A DNA stretch of 64,000 bases from Bosea sp. 124 (GCF_003046175.1 NZ_PZZM01000001.1:3985001-4049000); one strand, 5' to 3'. Shown: positions 51,934 to 60,922, counted from the first letter of the stretch. Numbers and translations are program-made. The notes: generated from the sequence alone by a model not told the origin.

Positions 51934-52377
51934 ATGGGTCTGTTCAGTTTCATCAAGGAAGCCGGGGCCAAGATCTTCGGCTCGAGCGCGGCCAAGGCCG
52001 CGACTGCCGACGAGTTGCAGAAGGAACTCGCCGGTCACGGTCTTCCGTCCGATGTCGCGATCTCGATCGACGGCGACAAGGTCAAGGTCTCCGGCAAGGC
52101 CGTGTCCACGGAAGAGGCCGAAAAGATCATCCTCGCGCTCGGCAACACCATTGGCGTCGCCTCGGTCGAGTCGGATCTCGCGGTGACCAAGGAGGTCCCG
52201 GCCGCCGTGTTCTACACGGTGAAGAAGGGCGATACGCTCTGGAAGATCGCCGAAGAGCATTACGGCAAGGGCCAGGGCGCGAAATATACCGAGATCGTCA
52301 AGGCCAACACGCCGCCGGTGAAGAACCCGGACCTGATCCAGCCTGGCTGGGTGCTGCGGATTCCGCCGAAGGCCTGA
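51934..52377 (+). CDS. lysM: BON-LysM domain protein (YgaU/Kbp-like)
   Basis: A 147-residue protein that begins GLFSFIKEAGAKIFG, has a BON domain (about residues 25-87, with VAISIDGDKVKVSGKAVS and EEAEKIILALGNTIGV) and a LysM domain (about 93-146, FYTVKKGDTLWKIAEEHYG). This layout matches the YgaU/Kbp family: small cytosolic proteins with peptidoglycan- or potassium-related binding. GGAGG lies six bases before ATG 51934. A perfect terminator follows. The product has no signal peptide, as is usual in the family, so where LysM acts is debated. Confidence 0.92.
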   Translation: MGLFSFIKEAGAKIFGSSAAKAATADELQKELAGHGLPSDVAISIDGDKVKVSGKAVSTEEAEKIILALGNTIGVASVESDLAVTKEVPAAVFYTVKKGDTLWKIAEEHYGKGQGAKYTEIVKANTPPVKNPDLIQPGWVLRIPPKA

Positions 52378-52408
52378 GCCGCCGACCCTGAACCCCGAGA
52401 ACGGGAAG

Positions 52409-52434
52409 CCGCGCCCTTCGGGGCGCGGTTTTTT
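52409..52434 (+). terminator. Rho-independent terminator of the LysM gene
   Basis: CCGCGCCC (52409-52416), TTCG loop and GGGCGCGG (52421-52428) form a perfect eight-base-pair stem followed by six T (52429-52434). The remaining bases up to the TRAP gene at 52668 hold no gene I can support. Confidence 0.9.
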
Positions 52435-52667
52435 CACGCTCCGGCGTGTCTGCCGGCCACATAGGATCGCTACGCGCGGTGACGGGGTCTTGACGGAATT
52501 AGTTGCGTCGGCAACGATCTCGGCCGCCGGCCGTGAAGCGAGCCTGCGGTCCGCGTCGGAACTTCGCTGCCGGCCATGCTATCGTGCCGATGTCGTGGAG
52601 TGGCCTTTTCTCCGGCGGGGTGGGCGTTCAAAACAATCGCGCAAGCGAGATCCTCGGGAGAGAAGCC

Positions 52668-53732
52668 ATGACATTCGACCGCCGCCGCTTTCTGGGCCGA
52701 ACTCTGACCTGGGCCGGATCGGCCGTCGCCGCTCCGGCGGTGCTGCGGGTCACGCGTGCCCATGCGCAGGAGGTGACGCTGAAGATGCATCACTTCCTGC
52801 CGCCGGTGACAGTCGGCCACGCCAAGTTCCTGAAACCCTGGGCGGACAAGGTCGCGGCGGAGTCGAACGGGCGCATCAAGATCGACATCTTTCCGTCGAT
52901 GCAGCTTGGCGGCACGCCGCCACAGCTTTTCGACCAGGCGAGGGATGGGGTTGCCGATCTGGTCTGGACGTTGCCGGGCTATACGCCCGGTCGTTTCACC
53001 GGGCTGGAAGCCTTCGAGCTACCCTTCGTCGCCAACAAGCGGGCGCTGGTGAATTCGCTGGCCGTCACGGAATACGCGCAGCAAAACCTCAAAGACGAAC
53101 TCAAGGACGTACACCCGATCTGCGTGTGGACGCATGATCACGGCCTGATCCACGCGAACCGGCAGGTAAAGACGATGGAGGACCTCAAGGGTCTGAAACT
53201 GCGCTTCCCGACGCGGCTCGCCGGCGAGGCACTGCGGGCGCTCGGCGCCAACGCGATCGGCATGCCGGTGCCGCAGGTGCCGGAATCGCTCGCCCAGCGC
53301 GTCATCGACGGCTGCGTCGTGCCCTGGGAGGTGGTGCCGTCGATCAAGGTGCACGAACTCGTCAAATATCACACCGAGATTCCGGGCTCGCCGACCTTCT
53401 ATGTCGCGACCTTCGTTCTGGCGATGAACAAGGCGAAATACGAGGCGCTGGCGCCCGACCTCAGGGCCGTAATCGACAAGAACTCTGGAGCGGTTGCCGC
53501 CGGCATGGCGGGCAGGGTCTGGGACGAGCAGGCGATCGTCGTCTCCGACATGGTCCGTAAGCGCGGCAACACCATCACCGTGATCGACGAGTCGGAAGCG
53601 GCGCGCTGGCGCAAGACCACCGAGCCGGTGATCGAGAACTGGCTCAAGACGACCAAGGAAAAGGGCCTCGACGGCGAGAAGCTCCTCGCCGATGCCAGGG
53701 CGGCCATCGCCAGACATGAGAAGGCAGCCTGA
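52668..53732 (+). CDS. TRAP transporter substrate-binding protein (DctP family)
   Basis: A 354-residue periplasmic binding protein with a twin-arginine-type signal peptide (DRRRFLGRTLTWAGS, cleavage near AHA-Q at about 33). The mature protein shows DctP family features: HHFLPPVTVGHAKFLKPWA at the start, IDIFPSMQLGGTPPQLFDQA in the middle, and the GLKLRFPTRLAGEALRALGA ligand arm with the conserved Arg that holds a carboxylate. GGGAGAG precedes ATG 52668. It heads a complete TRAP operon with DctQ (53741) and DctM (54241). A carboxylate ligand is likely; which one is unknown. Confidence 0.93.
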   Translation: MTFDRRRFLGRTLTWAGSAVAAPAVLRVTRAHAQEVTLKMHHFLPPVTVGHAKFLKPWADKVAAESNGRIKIDIFPSMQLGGTPPQLFDQARDGVADLVWTLPGYTPGRFTGLEAFELPFVANKRALVNSLAVTEYAQQNLKDELKDVHPICVWTHDHGLIHANRQVKTMEDLKGLKLRFPTRLAGEALRALGANAIGMPVPQVPESLAQRVIDGCVVPWEVVPSIKVHELVKYHTEIPGSPTFYVATFVLAMNKAKYEALAPDLRAVIDKNSGAVAAGMAGRVWDEQAIVVSDMVRKRGNTITVIDESEAARWRKTTEPVIENWLKTTKEKGLDGEKLLADARAAIARHEKAA

Positions 53733-53740
53733 CGGACAGG

Positions 53741-54244
53741 ATGGACACAGGCGGGGAGGAGGCGGCGCCGTCCGGTTTCGAGCGGGTGATCCGGGGGATC
53801 GCGTTGCTCGGCGGCGGCTTGCTGATCGCATTGTCGGTCGTTGTCGTGGTCAGCGTGACGCTGCGCAGCGATCTCGTCGGCGGTGCCGGCGTGCCAGGCG
53901 ATTTCGAGCTGGTGCAGATGGCGACCGCCATCGCCGCCTTCTGCTTCCTGCCCTGGTGCCAGCTCAGGCGCGGCAACATCTTCGTCGACACCTTCACGCT
54001 GAAACTGCCGCGACGCTGGCAGCGCCGCATCGATGCGGGCTGGGACATCGTCTATGCGCTGGTGATGGCGCTGATCGCCTGGCGGCTCGCTGTGGGTGCG
54101 CGCGCGGCCTTCGCGACGGGCGAGAACAGCATGGTTCTTCAGCTTCCGAGCTATCTGCCGATCGCGCTCTGCTCGGCGCTCGCCGCCCTCGTCGCGGCGG
54201 CGGCCGTGGTCAGCGCGCTGCGCCTGGCGAGGGCCTCCGCGTGA
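53741..54244 (+). CDS. TRAP transporter small permease (DctQ)
   Basis: A 167-residue protein with four hydrophobic segments. ALLGGGLLIALSVVVVVSVT is the first helix, and VPGDFELVQMATAIAAFCFL is the D-F-E-L-V-Q version of the DctQ signature. It has RRGNIFVDTF (His/Asn-Ile-x-Val-Asp motif) and ends with a basic tail. It starts nine bases after the binding-protein stop and overlaps the large permease start by four bases (GTGA). It is the membrane partner of DctM in the sodium-coupled transporter. Confidence 0.92.
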   Translation: MDTGGEEAAPSGFERVIRGIALLGGGLLIALSVVVVVSVTLRSDLVGGAGVPGDFELVQMATAIAAFCFLPWCQLRRGNIFVDTFTLKLPRRWQRRIDAGWDIVYALVMALIAWRLAVGARAAFATGENSMVLQLPSYLPIALCSALAALVAAAAVVSALRLARASA

Positions 54245-55560
54245 GCGGGTTTTCGATGGCGGTCACGGGTTTCGTGGCGATGCTCGCGCTGATGGCGCTG
54301 CGCCTGCCGATCGGGCTCGCCATGATGCTGGTGGGCGGGGCCGGCTATATCCAGCTCAACGGGCTCGACCCGTTCCTGAACTACATCCGGACGACGCCCT
54401 ATCAGATCTTCGCCAACTACACGCTCTCGGTGATCCCACTCTTTGTGCTGATGGGCGCCTTCGCGGAACGTTCCGGCCTGGCGGGCGACCTGTTCAAGGC
54501 GGCATCAGCGGTCGTCGGGCATCGGCGCGGCGGGCTCGGCATGGCGGTGATCGGAGCCTGCACGGGTTTCGGCGCGATCTGCGGCTCCGCTGTCGCCACG
54601 ACCGCGACCTTCTCTCGCGCGGTGCTGCCGGAGCTGCGGCGCTACCGCTACGATCCGGGCTTCTCCTGCGGCGTCGTCGCGGTCGGCGGGACGCTCGGCA
54701 TTCTGATCCCGCCCTCGGTCATCCTGGTCGTCTATGCGATCTCGACCGAGCAGAACATCGCCAAGCTGTTCAAGGCGGCGCTGATCCCGGGGCTGATGGC
54801 AGCCGCCTTCTACTGCATCACGATCGCGATCATGATCGCGCGCAACCCCGCGCTCGGGCCGGCGCAGCCCCGCATCGCCTGGCCGGACCGGGTGCGCCCG
54901 CTGCTCGGCGTCATCCCGGCGCTGGTGGTTGCGGTCATCGTCGTCGGCGGCATCTATGGTGGCGTGTTCACGCCCACGGAGGGCGCTTCGGTCGGTGCTT
55001 TCGTGATGCTGCTGATCGGCGTGCTGCGCGGCACGCTGAGCCTTGCCGGCATCGGCCAGGCGATCCTGCAGACGGCCGAGACCTCGGCGATGATCTTCGC
55101 CATCCTGCTCGGCGCGGAGGTGTTCAACGCCTTCCTTGCGCTGACGCAGGTGCCGACAGCCGCGGCCGAGATGATCGCGGCCTCCGGCTGGGCGCCCTAT
55201 ACGGTGCTGGTCGGGCTCTTGCTGTTCTACATCGTGCTCGGCGGCGTGATGGACGAGCTCGCCATGATCCTTTTGACGCTGCCCGTGTTCTTCCCGATCG
55301 TGACCGCGCTCGATTTCGGCATGCCGGTCGACGATGTCGCGATCTGGTTCGGCATCCTCGTCCTCATCGTCGTCGGCATCGGCATGACCTGCCCGCCGAT
55401 CGGCCTGAATGTCTTCGTCGTGGCCTCGCTGGCGCGCGATGTCCCGATCACGCGGATCTATCGCGGCGTGCTGCCCTTCGTCGCTTCGGACATCGTTCGG
55501 CTGGGCATCGTGGTGGCATTTCCGGCGCTCACACTCTATCTGGTGAAGCTGCTGGAGTGA
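54241..55560 (+). CDS. TRAP transporter large permease (DctM)
   Basis: A 439-residue membrane protein with about 12 helices, the transport channel of the TRAP system. It carries RLPIGLAMMLVGGAGYIQLN, the conserved SVIPLFVLMGAFAERSGLAG, the GTLGILIPPSVILVVYA motif and the GIYGGVFTPTEGASVGAF motif. The length is that of the standard DctM, unlike the 604-residue copy at 22526. The GTG at 54241 overlaps the DctQ stop. The rhodanese gene follows 19 bases after its stop and may be in the same transcript. Confidence 0.94.
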   Translation: MSGFSMAVTGFVAMLALMALRLPIGLAMMLVGGAGYIQLNGLDPFLNYIRTTPYQIFANYTLSVIPLFVLMGAFAERSGLAGDLFKAASAVVGHRRGGLGMAVIGACTGFGAICGSAVATTATFSRAVLPELRRYRYDPGFSCGVVAVGGTLGILIPPSVILVVYAISTEQNIAKLFKAALIPGLMAAAFYCITIAIMIARNPALGPAQPRIAWPDRVRPLLGVIPALVVAVIVVGGIYGGVFTPTEGASVGAFVMLLIGVLRGTLSLAGIGQAILQTAETSAMIFAILLGAEVFNAFLALTQVPTAAAEMIAASGWAPYTVLVGLLLFYIVLGGVMDELAMILLTLPVFFPIVTALDFGMPVDDVAIWFGILVLIVVGIGMTCPPIGLNVFVVASLARDVPITRIYRGVLPFVASDIVRLGIVVAFPALTLYLVKLLE

Positions 55561-55579
55561 GAGCGCCGGAGATGCCGCA

Positions 55580-55894
55580 TTGACCGTGAACGATCTCGAC
55601 ATCGACGACATCAAGGTCGGCCTTTCGGAAGGCTCCATCCTCCTCGTCGATGTGCGCGAGCCCCATGAATTCGCCGCCGGGCATATTCCGGGTTCGATCT
55701 CGCGACCGCTCTCGCGCTTCGACCCCGCCGATCTCCCCAATGAACCCGGCAAGCGTGTCGTGATCTCCTGCGCCGCCGGCGTCCGCTCGCTGCGCGCGCT
55801 CGAATTCGCGCAATCGGCCGGCCTCGACATCGACAGCCACTATCTCGGCGGCTTCCGCGACTGGGTGATGCAGGGCGAACCTGTCGAGCACTGA
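55580..55894 (+). CDS. Rhodanese domain protein (single domain)
   Basis: A 104-residue protein with one rhodanese domain. LLVDVREPHEFAAGHIPGSI is the CH2A-like motif, and the active-site loop is CAAGVRS, with the catalytic Cys in VISCAAGVRSL at about residue 64. The C-terminal helix has YLGGFRDWVMQG, also typical. The start is a TTG at 55580 with GGAG six to eight bases upstream; GTG 55586 is an alternative. It lies behind the TRAP permease by 19 bases. Sulfurtransferase activity on thiosulfate or persulfide carriers is possible, and its link to the transporter is only positional. Confidence 0.9.
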   Translation: MTVNDLDIDDIKVGLSEGSILLVDVREPHEFAAGHIPGSISRPLSRFDPADLPNEPGKRVVISCAAGVRSLRALEFAQSAGLDIDSHYLGGFRDWVMQGEPVEH

Positions 55895-56014
55895 CGGTTC
55901 TCTGTCGGTTGCTCGTCTTGCGCCCGGCGCATCGCGGCACGCCACTTGCCGGGGCTGACGCGACATCGATCCTGCTCCAGTCTTTCATTCGACTTATCTG
56001 AAGGATGCCCGACC

Positions 56015-58324
56015 ATGCGCCCCATGAAATTCGGATTCGGACAGCCGGTACGCCGGGTCGAAGACCATCGCCTGACCACCGGCGCGGGCCGCTATACGGA
56101 TGACACGGCGGTCGAGGGCGCGCTGCACGGCTTCGTGCTGCGCTCGCAATATGCCCATGCCAGCTTCACGATCCGCGACAAGGCGACCGCCCGTGGCATG
56201 AAGGGCGTCAAGCTGATCCTGACCGGCGAGGATGTCGCCCATCTCGGCGACCTGCCGTGCAAGGGACTGATCAAGGAGATCTCCGGCGAGCAGGTGAAGC
56301 CGCTTCCGGTTCCGGTGCTGCCGACCGACACGGTCCGCCATGTCGGCGAGGCGGTCGCCTTCATCGTCGCCGAGACGCTGGACCAGGCGCGCGATGCGGC
56401 CGAGGCGATCGACATCGCATGGACGACGCTGCCCTCCGTCACCGGAATCGAGGAGGCGCTCGATCCGAAGGCCCATCAGGTCTGGCCGGACCGGCCGGGC
56501 AACGTCGCCTTCGAGGCGCAGCAGGGTGACAAGGCCAGGACCGACGCCGCCTTTGCCAAGGCCGACCGCACGGTGGCCGTGACGATCGTCAACAACCGGC
56601 TCGCCTCCAACTACATGGAGACGCGCGCCTGCATCGCCGAATACGACAAGGCCGACAAGCGCTGGACGCTGACGCTTGGCAGCCAGGGCAGCCATGGCAC
56701 GCGTGACATCCTCGCGAGCTACATCCTCAAGGTCGATCCCAAGCGTATCCGGGTGGTGACGCCCGATGTCGGTGGCGGCTTCGGCACCAAGATCTTCATG
56801 TACCGCGAATACCCGCTGACCATGGTTGCGGCCGAGATGCTGAAGCGCCCGGTGCGCTGGGTGGCCGACCGGACCGAGCATTTCCTCGCCGACACCCATG
56901 GCCGTGCCAACCTCGTGACAGCGACGATGGCGCTCGACAAGCGCGGCAAGTTCATCGGCCTCAAGGTCGATCTCGCCGCCGAGATGGGCGCCTATCTCTC
57001 GCAGTATGGGCCCTTCATTCCCTGGGTCGGCACGACGATGACGCCGGGCTGCTACAGCATCCCGGCCGTGCATGTGCGTTTCCGCGGCATCCTGACCAAC
57101 ACCATGGCGGTCGATGCCTATCGCGGCGCCGGTCGGCCCGAGGCCGCCTATCTGATCGAGCGGCTGGTCGACGCCATCGCGCGGGAGACGGGCAAGACGC
57201 CCGATGCGGTGCGGGCGCTGAACTTCGTCAAGCCGGGCGAGATGCCGCACAAGACGCAGACCGGGCCGGTCTACGATTCCGGCGAGTTCGAGGGGCATAT
57301 GCGCCGCGCCATGGAGGTGGCGGACTGGAAGGGTTTCAAGACGCGTCTCAAGGCCGCCGGCAAGGCCGGCAAGATCCGTGGCATCGGCATGGCGAGCTAT
57401 ATCGAGGCCTGCGGCGGCGGCGGGCCCGAGAGCTCGACCGTGATCCTTGAGAAGGACGGCATGGTCACCGTGCTGATCGGAACGCAATCGAACGGGCAGG
57501 GCCACGAGACCGCCTATTCGCAGCTCGTCTCGCAGCATCTCGACATCCCGATGGACCGCATCCGGGTCGTCCAGGGCGATACCGACAAGGTCGAGACCGG
57601 CTCCGGCACCGGCGGCTCGCGCTCGATTCCGGTCGGCGGCGCGGCGCTCGACAAGGCGACCGCGATCCTCTCCGACAATCTGAAGCAGCTCGCCTCCGAG
57701 AAGCTGGAGGCCGGCATCGGCGACCTCGAGATCGTGGACGGGGCGGTGCGCATCGTCGGCACGGACAAGGCTCTGGACCTCGCTGCCATTGCAGCGCTGC
57801 CAGGCGCCACGCCGGCCATGCTGAAGGTGCACCAGAGCTGGCAGCCGCCGGAGGCGACCTATCCGAACGGCACCCATGTCTGCGAACTCGAGATCGATCC
57901 GCAGACCGGCGGCACCGAGATCGTCAATTATGTCGTGGTCGATGATTTCGGCATGACGCTGAACCCGATCATGCTGCAGGGCCAGGTCCATGGCGGCGCG
58001 GCGCAGGGCATCGGCCAGGCGCTGATGGAGGAGATCAAGTTCGACTCCTCCGGCCAGATGCTGACGGCGACCTTCATGGACTATGCGCTGCCGCGTGCCA
58101 TCGACGTGCCGAACTTCCATTTCGAGACCCGCAACGTTCGCTGCGTCACCAATGCGCTGGGCGTGAAGGGGGCGGGCGAGGCCGGGGCAATCGGCGCCTG
58201 CCCGGCGGTGATGAACGCGATGGTCGACGCGCTCGACCGTGCCGCGGGCATCAAGGCGATCGACATGCCGGCGACGCCGCTGAAGGTGTTCAATGCGCTG
58301 AAGGAAGCTGGATATCGGCCTTGA
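56015..58324 (+). CDS. Xanthine dehydrogenase/CoxL family molybdopterin-binding subunit
   Basis: A 769-residue Mo-hydroxylase large subunit. It starts RPMKFGFGQPVRRVEDHRLT, then TGAGRYTDDTAV, the CoxL-type N-terminus. Molybdopterin-binding loops include VTPDVGGGFGTKIFM, VDAYRGAGRPEAAYLIE and GQGHETAYSQL. The catalytic Glu is in KGAGEAGAIGACP (late in the sequence), and the Tyr/Ser loop lies before it. No adjacent FAD (CoxM) or 2Fe-2S (CoxS) subunit genes are seen. AAGGA precedes ATG 56015, although the frame is open further upstream. The two downstream cytochromes may accept electrons. Substrate is unknown. Confidence 0.88.
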   Translation: MRPMKFGFGQPVRRVEDHRLTTGAGRYTDDTAVEGALHGFVLRSQYAHASFTIRDKATARGMKGVKLILTGEDVAHLGDLPCKGLIKEISGEQVKPLPVPVLPTDTVRHVGEAVAFIVAETLDQARDAAEAIDIAWTTLPSVTGIEEALDPKAHQVWPDRPGNVAFEAQQGDKARTDAAFAKADRTVAVTIVNNRLASNYMETRACIAEYDKADKRWTLTLGSQGSHGTRDILASYILKVDPKRIRVVTPDVGGGFGTKIFMYREYPLTMVAAEMLKRPVRWVADRTEHFLADTHGRANLVTATMALDKRGKFIGLKVDLAAEMGAYLSQYGPFIPWVGTTMTPGCYSIPAVHVRFRGILTNTMAVDAYRGAGRPEAAYLIERLVDAIARETGKTPDAVRALNFVKPGEMPHKTQTGPVYDSGEFEGHMRRAMEVADWKGFKTRLKAAGKAGKIRGIGMASYIEACGGGGPESSTVILEKDGMVTVLIGTQSNGQGHETAYSQLVSQHLDIPMDRIRVVQGDTDKVETGSGTGGSRSIPVGGAALDKATAILSDNLKQLASEKLEAGIGDLEIVDGAVRIVGTDKALDLAAIAALPGATPAMLKVHQSWQPPEATYPNGTHVCELEIDPQTGGTEIVNYVVVDDFGMTLNPIMLQGQVHGGAAQGIGQALMEEIKFDSSGQMLTATFMDYALPRAIDVPNFHFETRNVRCVTNALGVKGAGEAGAIGACPAVMNAMVDALDRAAGIKAIDMPATPLKVFNALKEAGYRP

Positions 58325-58454
58325 CGCAAGGATGGTCTTGCGATGATGCAAGACCGCTCACGCGAATGCGACTTGGCGGCTGTTGCGTGATCGGCTGAGC
58401 TGGAACGGTTCCAAACGGCGCCGTCCTGGCGACCGAGGCCTTCAAGGATACGCC

Positions 58455-58880
58455 ATGCTCCGCACCGCTCTCGTCGCCGCCGTTCTCGGACTGGGGCTGA
58501 CGGCCGTCGTCGCCCAATCCGATCCGATCGCCGAACGGCGCAACACCATGAAGGGTGTCGGCGCTGCCACGCGCGACGGCGCCGCGATGGCCAAGGGTGA
58601 GGCGGCGTTCGACGCCGCCAAGGCACAGGCCATTCTCAAGGTCTATGTCGATGCGGCCAAGAAGATGCCCGGCCTCTATCCGGACAGCGCCAAGAGCGGT
58701 GGCGAGACCACAGCGGGGCCTAAGATTTGGGAAGATCAGGCCGGCTTCAAGGCGTCGTTCGCGAAGTTCGAGACGGACGCCGGAGCGTCGGTGACCGATC
58801 TCGACGGGTTCCGCGCGGCCTTTGGCAACGTCACGAAGAACTGCGGCACCTGCCACGAAACCTATCGCATCAAGAAGTGA
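58455..58880 (+). CDS. Cytochrome c' family protein
   Basis: A 141-residue periplasmic protein with a signal peptide (LRTALVAAVLGLGLTAVVAQ, cleavage near VAQ at 20-21). Its heme motif CGTCH is at residues 130-134 near the C-terminus, the position typical of cytochrome c' (four-helix bundle; here 'GNVTKNCGTCHETYR'). The mature domain is a helix-rich region with ERRNTMKGVGAATRDG. AAGGA precedes ATG 58455. It lies 130 bases behind the Mo-hydroxylase gene, so the two may work together, but this is positional only. NO or CO binding is a known function of cytochrome c'. Confidence 0.9.
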   Translation: MLRTALVAAVLGLGLTAVVAQSDPIAERRNTMKGVGAATRDGAAMAKGEAAFDAAKAQAILKVYVDAAKKMPGLYPDSAKSGGETTAGPKIWEDQAGFKASFAKFETDAGASVTDLDGFRAAFGNVTKNCGTCHETYRIKK

Positions 58881-58914
58881 TGCCGGCGGCGCCCGCGCTG
58901 CCTTCACACTGATC

Positions 58915-58946
58915 GTGAGCGGATGGGCCTCGGCCCATCCGCTCAC
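58915..58946. terminator. Fifteen-base-pair hairpin behind the cytochrome c' gene
   Basis: GTGAGCGGATGGGCC (58915-58929) pairs perfectly with GGCCCATCCGCTCAC (58932-58946) across a two-base loop. This is among the longest perfect stems in the window. It is followed by TTCGTTA, without a U-run. It probably terminates or insulates transcription between the cytochrome c' and the diheme cytochrome gene. Confidence 0.6.
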
Positions 58947-59047
58947 TTCGTTACGGCGGGGAGCTTTCCGGCCGGCTTCGCGTTATCAAGAGACGTATGA
59001 TCTCCTGGCGCTTCCGCGCTGGGTGGGCGATCCTGGGAGAGAACTGA

Positions 59048-59989
59048 ATGCTGCGCCTACGCCGTCTGCTGGTCACCCTAGTCCTGCTGGCGGCCGTCGG
59101 GTTCGGCGGCTTCTATGTCCTGACCGATCCGCGCATCGTGTCGCCCTCGCCGGATATCGGATCGCTGCCCGCGCCCGATCTCGAAAACGGCAGGCTGCTC
59201 TTCGCCGCCGGCGGCTGTGCTTCCTGCCACGCCACGCCAAACCAGGACGACAAGCTCAGGCTTGGCGGTGGGCTTGCGCTCGGCTCGCCCTTCGGAACCT
59301 TCCACGCTCCCAACATCTCGCCGCATACGCGCGACGGCATCGGCAATTGGGGTGTGCAGGATTTCGTCGACGCGATGGCAGCGGGCGTCTCGCCGAAAGG
59401 GCAGCACTATTATCCGGCTTTCCCCTACACCTCCTACCGGCTGATGCCGCCGAAGGCGCTGGCCGATCTCTTCGCCTATATCCGCACGCTCAGCCCCGTC
59501 GAGGGCCGCGCGCCGGGGCATGACCTGCCGTTCCCCTTCAACATCCGCCGTGTCGTTGGCGGCTGGAAGCTGCTGTTCTTCGAGGGAGCCTCGTTCAAGC
59601 CCGACCCAGCGAAGAGCGAGGAATGGAATCGCGGCGCCTATCTGGTGAACGGGCCGGGCCATTGCGCCGAATGCCATTCCAGCCGCAACGCGCTCGGCGC
59701 CATCGTCCAGGCGACACGCTTAGCCGGCGGGCCCGATCCGGAGGGCCGCGGCTTCGTGCCGAACATCACCCAGCACCCCGACGCGCTGGGCAAATGGTCG
59801 AAGGAAGAAATCGCCGAGCTGCTCAAGACCGGATTCACCCCCGGCTTCGACAGCGTCGGCGGCACGATGGCCGCCGTCGTGCGCAACATGGCGCAACTGC
59901 CCGATGCCGACCGGCTGGCGATGGCGGAGTATCTGAAATCGCTTCCCGCGGTCGTGGGGCCGGCTCGTCCGGCAAAGACGGGCGGCTGA
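59048..59989 (+). CDS. Diheme c-type cytochrome
   Basis: A 313-residue protein with an N-terminal membrane anchor or signal (LRLRRLLVTLVLLAAVGFGG) and two c-type heme sites: CASCH (Cys57-His61) and CAECH (Cys206-His210). The segment after the second heme, GGPDPEGRGFVPNITQH, is typical of the diheme cytochromes that accompany Mo-hydroxylases and PQQ dehydrogenases. GGGAGAG precedes ATG 59048. It lies on the same strand as the CoxL-type gene and could accept electrons from it, passing them to the respiratory chain. This is inference from context. Confidence 0.9.
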   Translation: MLRLRRLLVTLVLLAAVGFGGFYVLTDPRIVSPSPDIGSLPAPDLENGRLLFAAGGCASCHATPNQDDKLRLGGGLALGSPFGTFHAPNISPHTRDGIGNWGVQDFVDAMAAGVSPKGQHYYPAFPYTSYRLMPPKALADLFAYIRTLSPVEGRAPGHDLPFPFNIRRVVGGWKLLFFEGASFKPDPAKSEEWNRGAYLVNGPGHCAECHSSRNALGAIVQATRLAGGPDPEGRGFVPNITQHPDALGKWSKEEIAELLKTGFTPGFDSVGGTMAAVVRNMAQLPDADRLAMAEYLKSLPAVVGPARPAKTGG

Positions 59990-60080
59990 GGCATTCGCTG
60001 GCCGGAGCCGGGTTCGTGGCTGCCGGCACCGTACGACGGCTGATGTGACGGGGCGCCGGTTGGGTTCCGGTTTGCCCGTG

Positions 60081-60824
60081 TCAGCTTGCCCGTGCCAACG
60101 CCACTGCATCCGCGCCGGCAGGGAACCGGAGTTGGCCGGAGACATCGTTTGCAGCCTGCCAGACGGCTTCCGCCACGTCGGTTTCCCGAGTGACCAGGGC
60201 CGGGCTGGCGAAAGCAGCGAAGATCGGCCCGGCGTAGGCCGCATAGGCCTCGGGTATCAGATCCTGGATGCGAACCTCCGTGTTCTCGGCAAAGCGCGTG
60301 GTCGGGGCGTAGCCGGGTTCGACAAGCTTGGCGCGCACTCCGAAAGCCTCGAGCTCGTGAGCCAGCGATCCGGTGAAGCCTTCGATGGCCATCTTGCTGG
60401 CGGTGTAGGCTGCCGCCAGCGGCATGGGGGCGAGCGTCACGCTGGAGGTGACGTTGACGACCACGCCCGATCTGCGGACCCGGAACTGCGGGATCACGGC
60501 CTGGGTCATCGCCATGACGCCGAAGGTGTTGGTCTCGAAGACCTTCCGTACATGGACCATCGGCGTTGCCTCGAAGGCGCCGACCACGCCGATGCCGGCA
60601 TTGTTGACGAGCACGTCGATCGGCCCGCTTTTCTCCAGCGCCGCCGCGATGCTCTCCTGGCTGGTGACGTCGAGCGGCAGCACGCGGATGCGCTCGGAGC
60701 TGGGCAGGGCGCCCTCGCGCGGCGTGCGCATGGTGGCGATGACGTTCCAGCCTTGGGTGTAGAAGTGGCGCGCTGTCTCGAGGCCATAGCCGGACGAGCA
60801 GCCCGTGATCAGGACGGTTTTCAT
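60081..60824 (-). CDS. SDR family oxidoreductase
   Basis: A 247-residue classical short-chain dehydrogenase. The cofactor motif is TGCSSGYG (residues 7-14), the NNAG motif is VLVNNAGIGVV, the catalytic Ser is in NVTSSVTL and the Tyr/Lys is in YTASKMAIEG. It shows the group of SDRs named as retinol-dehydrogenase-like or 17-beta type (MKTVLITGCSSGYGLETARH). It is divergent from the AraC-family gene at 60923, with a repeat-rich 98-base region between, so the AraC regulator probably controls it. Substrate is unknown. Confidence 0.9.
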   Translation of the reverse strand: MKTVLITGCSSGYGLETARHFYTQGWNVIATMRTPREGALPSSERIRVLPLDVTSQESIAAALEKSGPIDVLVNNAGIGVVGAFEATPMVHVRKVFETNTFGVMAMTQAVIPQFRVRRSGVVVNVTSSVTLAPMPLAAAYTASKMAIEGFTGSLAHELEAFGVRAKLVEPGYAPTTRFAENTEVRIQDLIPEAYAAYAGPIFAAFASPALVTRETDVAEAVWQAANDVSGQLRFPAGADAVALARAS

Positions 60825-60846
60825 GGAAAATTCTCTTTCTTGAGGT

Positions 60847-60920
60847 TGACGCCGAAGGCATAACGTCCAAGATCGGGACTGACGCCGATGAGAAGTCCGA
60901 ATTTCATTTGCGAAAGTCCG
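60847..60920. promoter_or_regulatory. Paired direct repeats between SDR and AraC genes
   Basis: TGACGCCGA occurs at 60847-60855 and 60880-60888 (33 bases apart, about three turns), and AAGTCCG at 60893-60899 and 60914-60920 (21 bases apart, about two turns). AraC-family proteins bind direct repeats on one helix face, so these are candidate operators for the divergent SDR and AraC promoters. Inferred. Confidence 0.45.
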
Positions 60921-60922
60921 GA

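Noticed and set aside
55994..58351. Long minus-strand frame (about 785 codons) across the CoxL-type gene
   Set aside because: Antisense shadow of a Mo-hydroxylase with clear catalytic motifs, so not counted as a gene.
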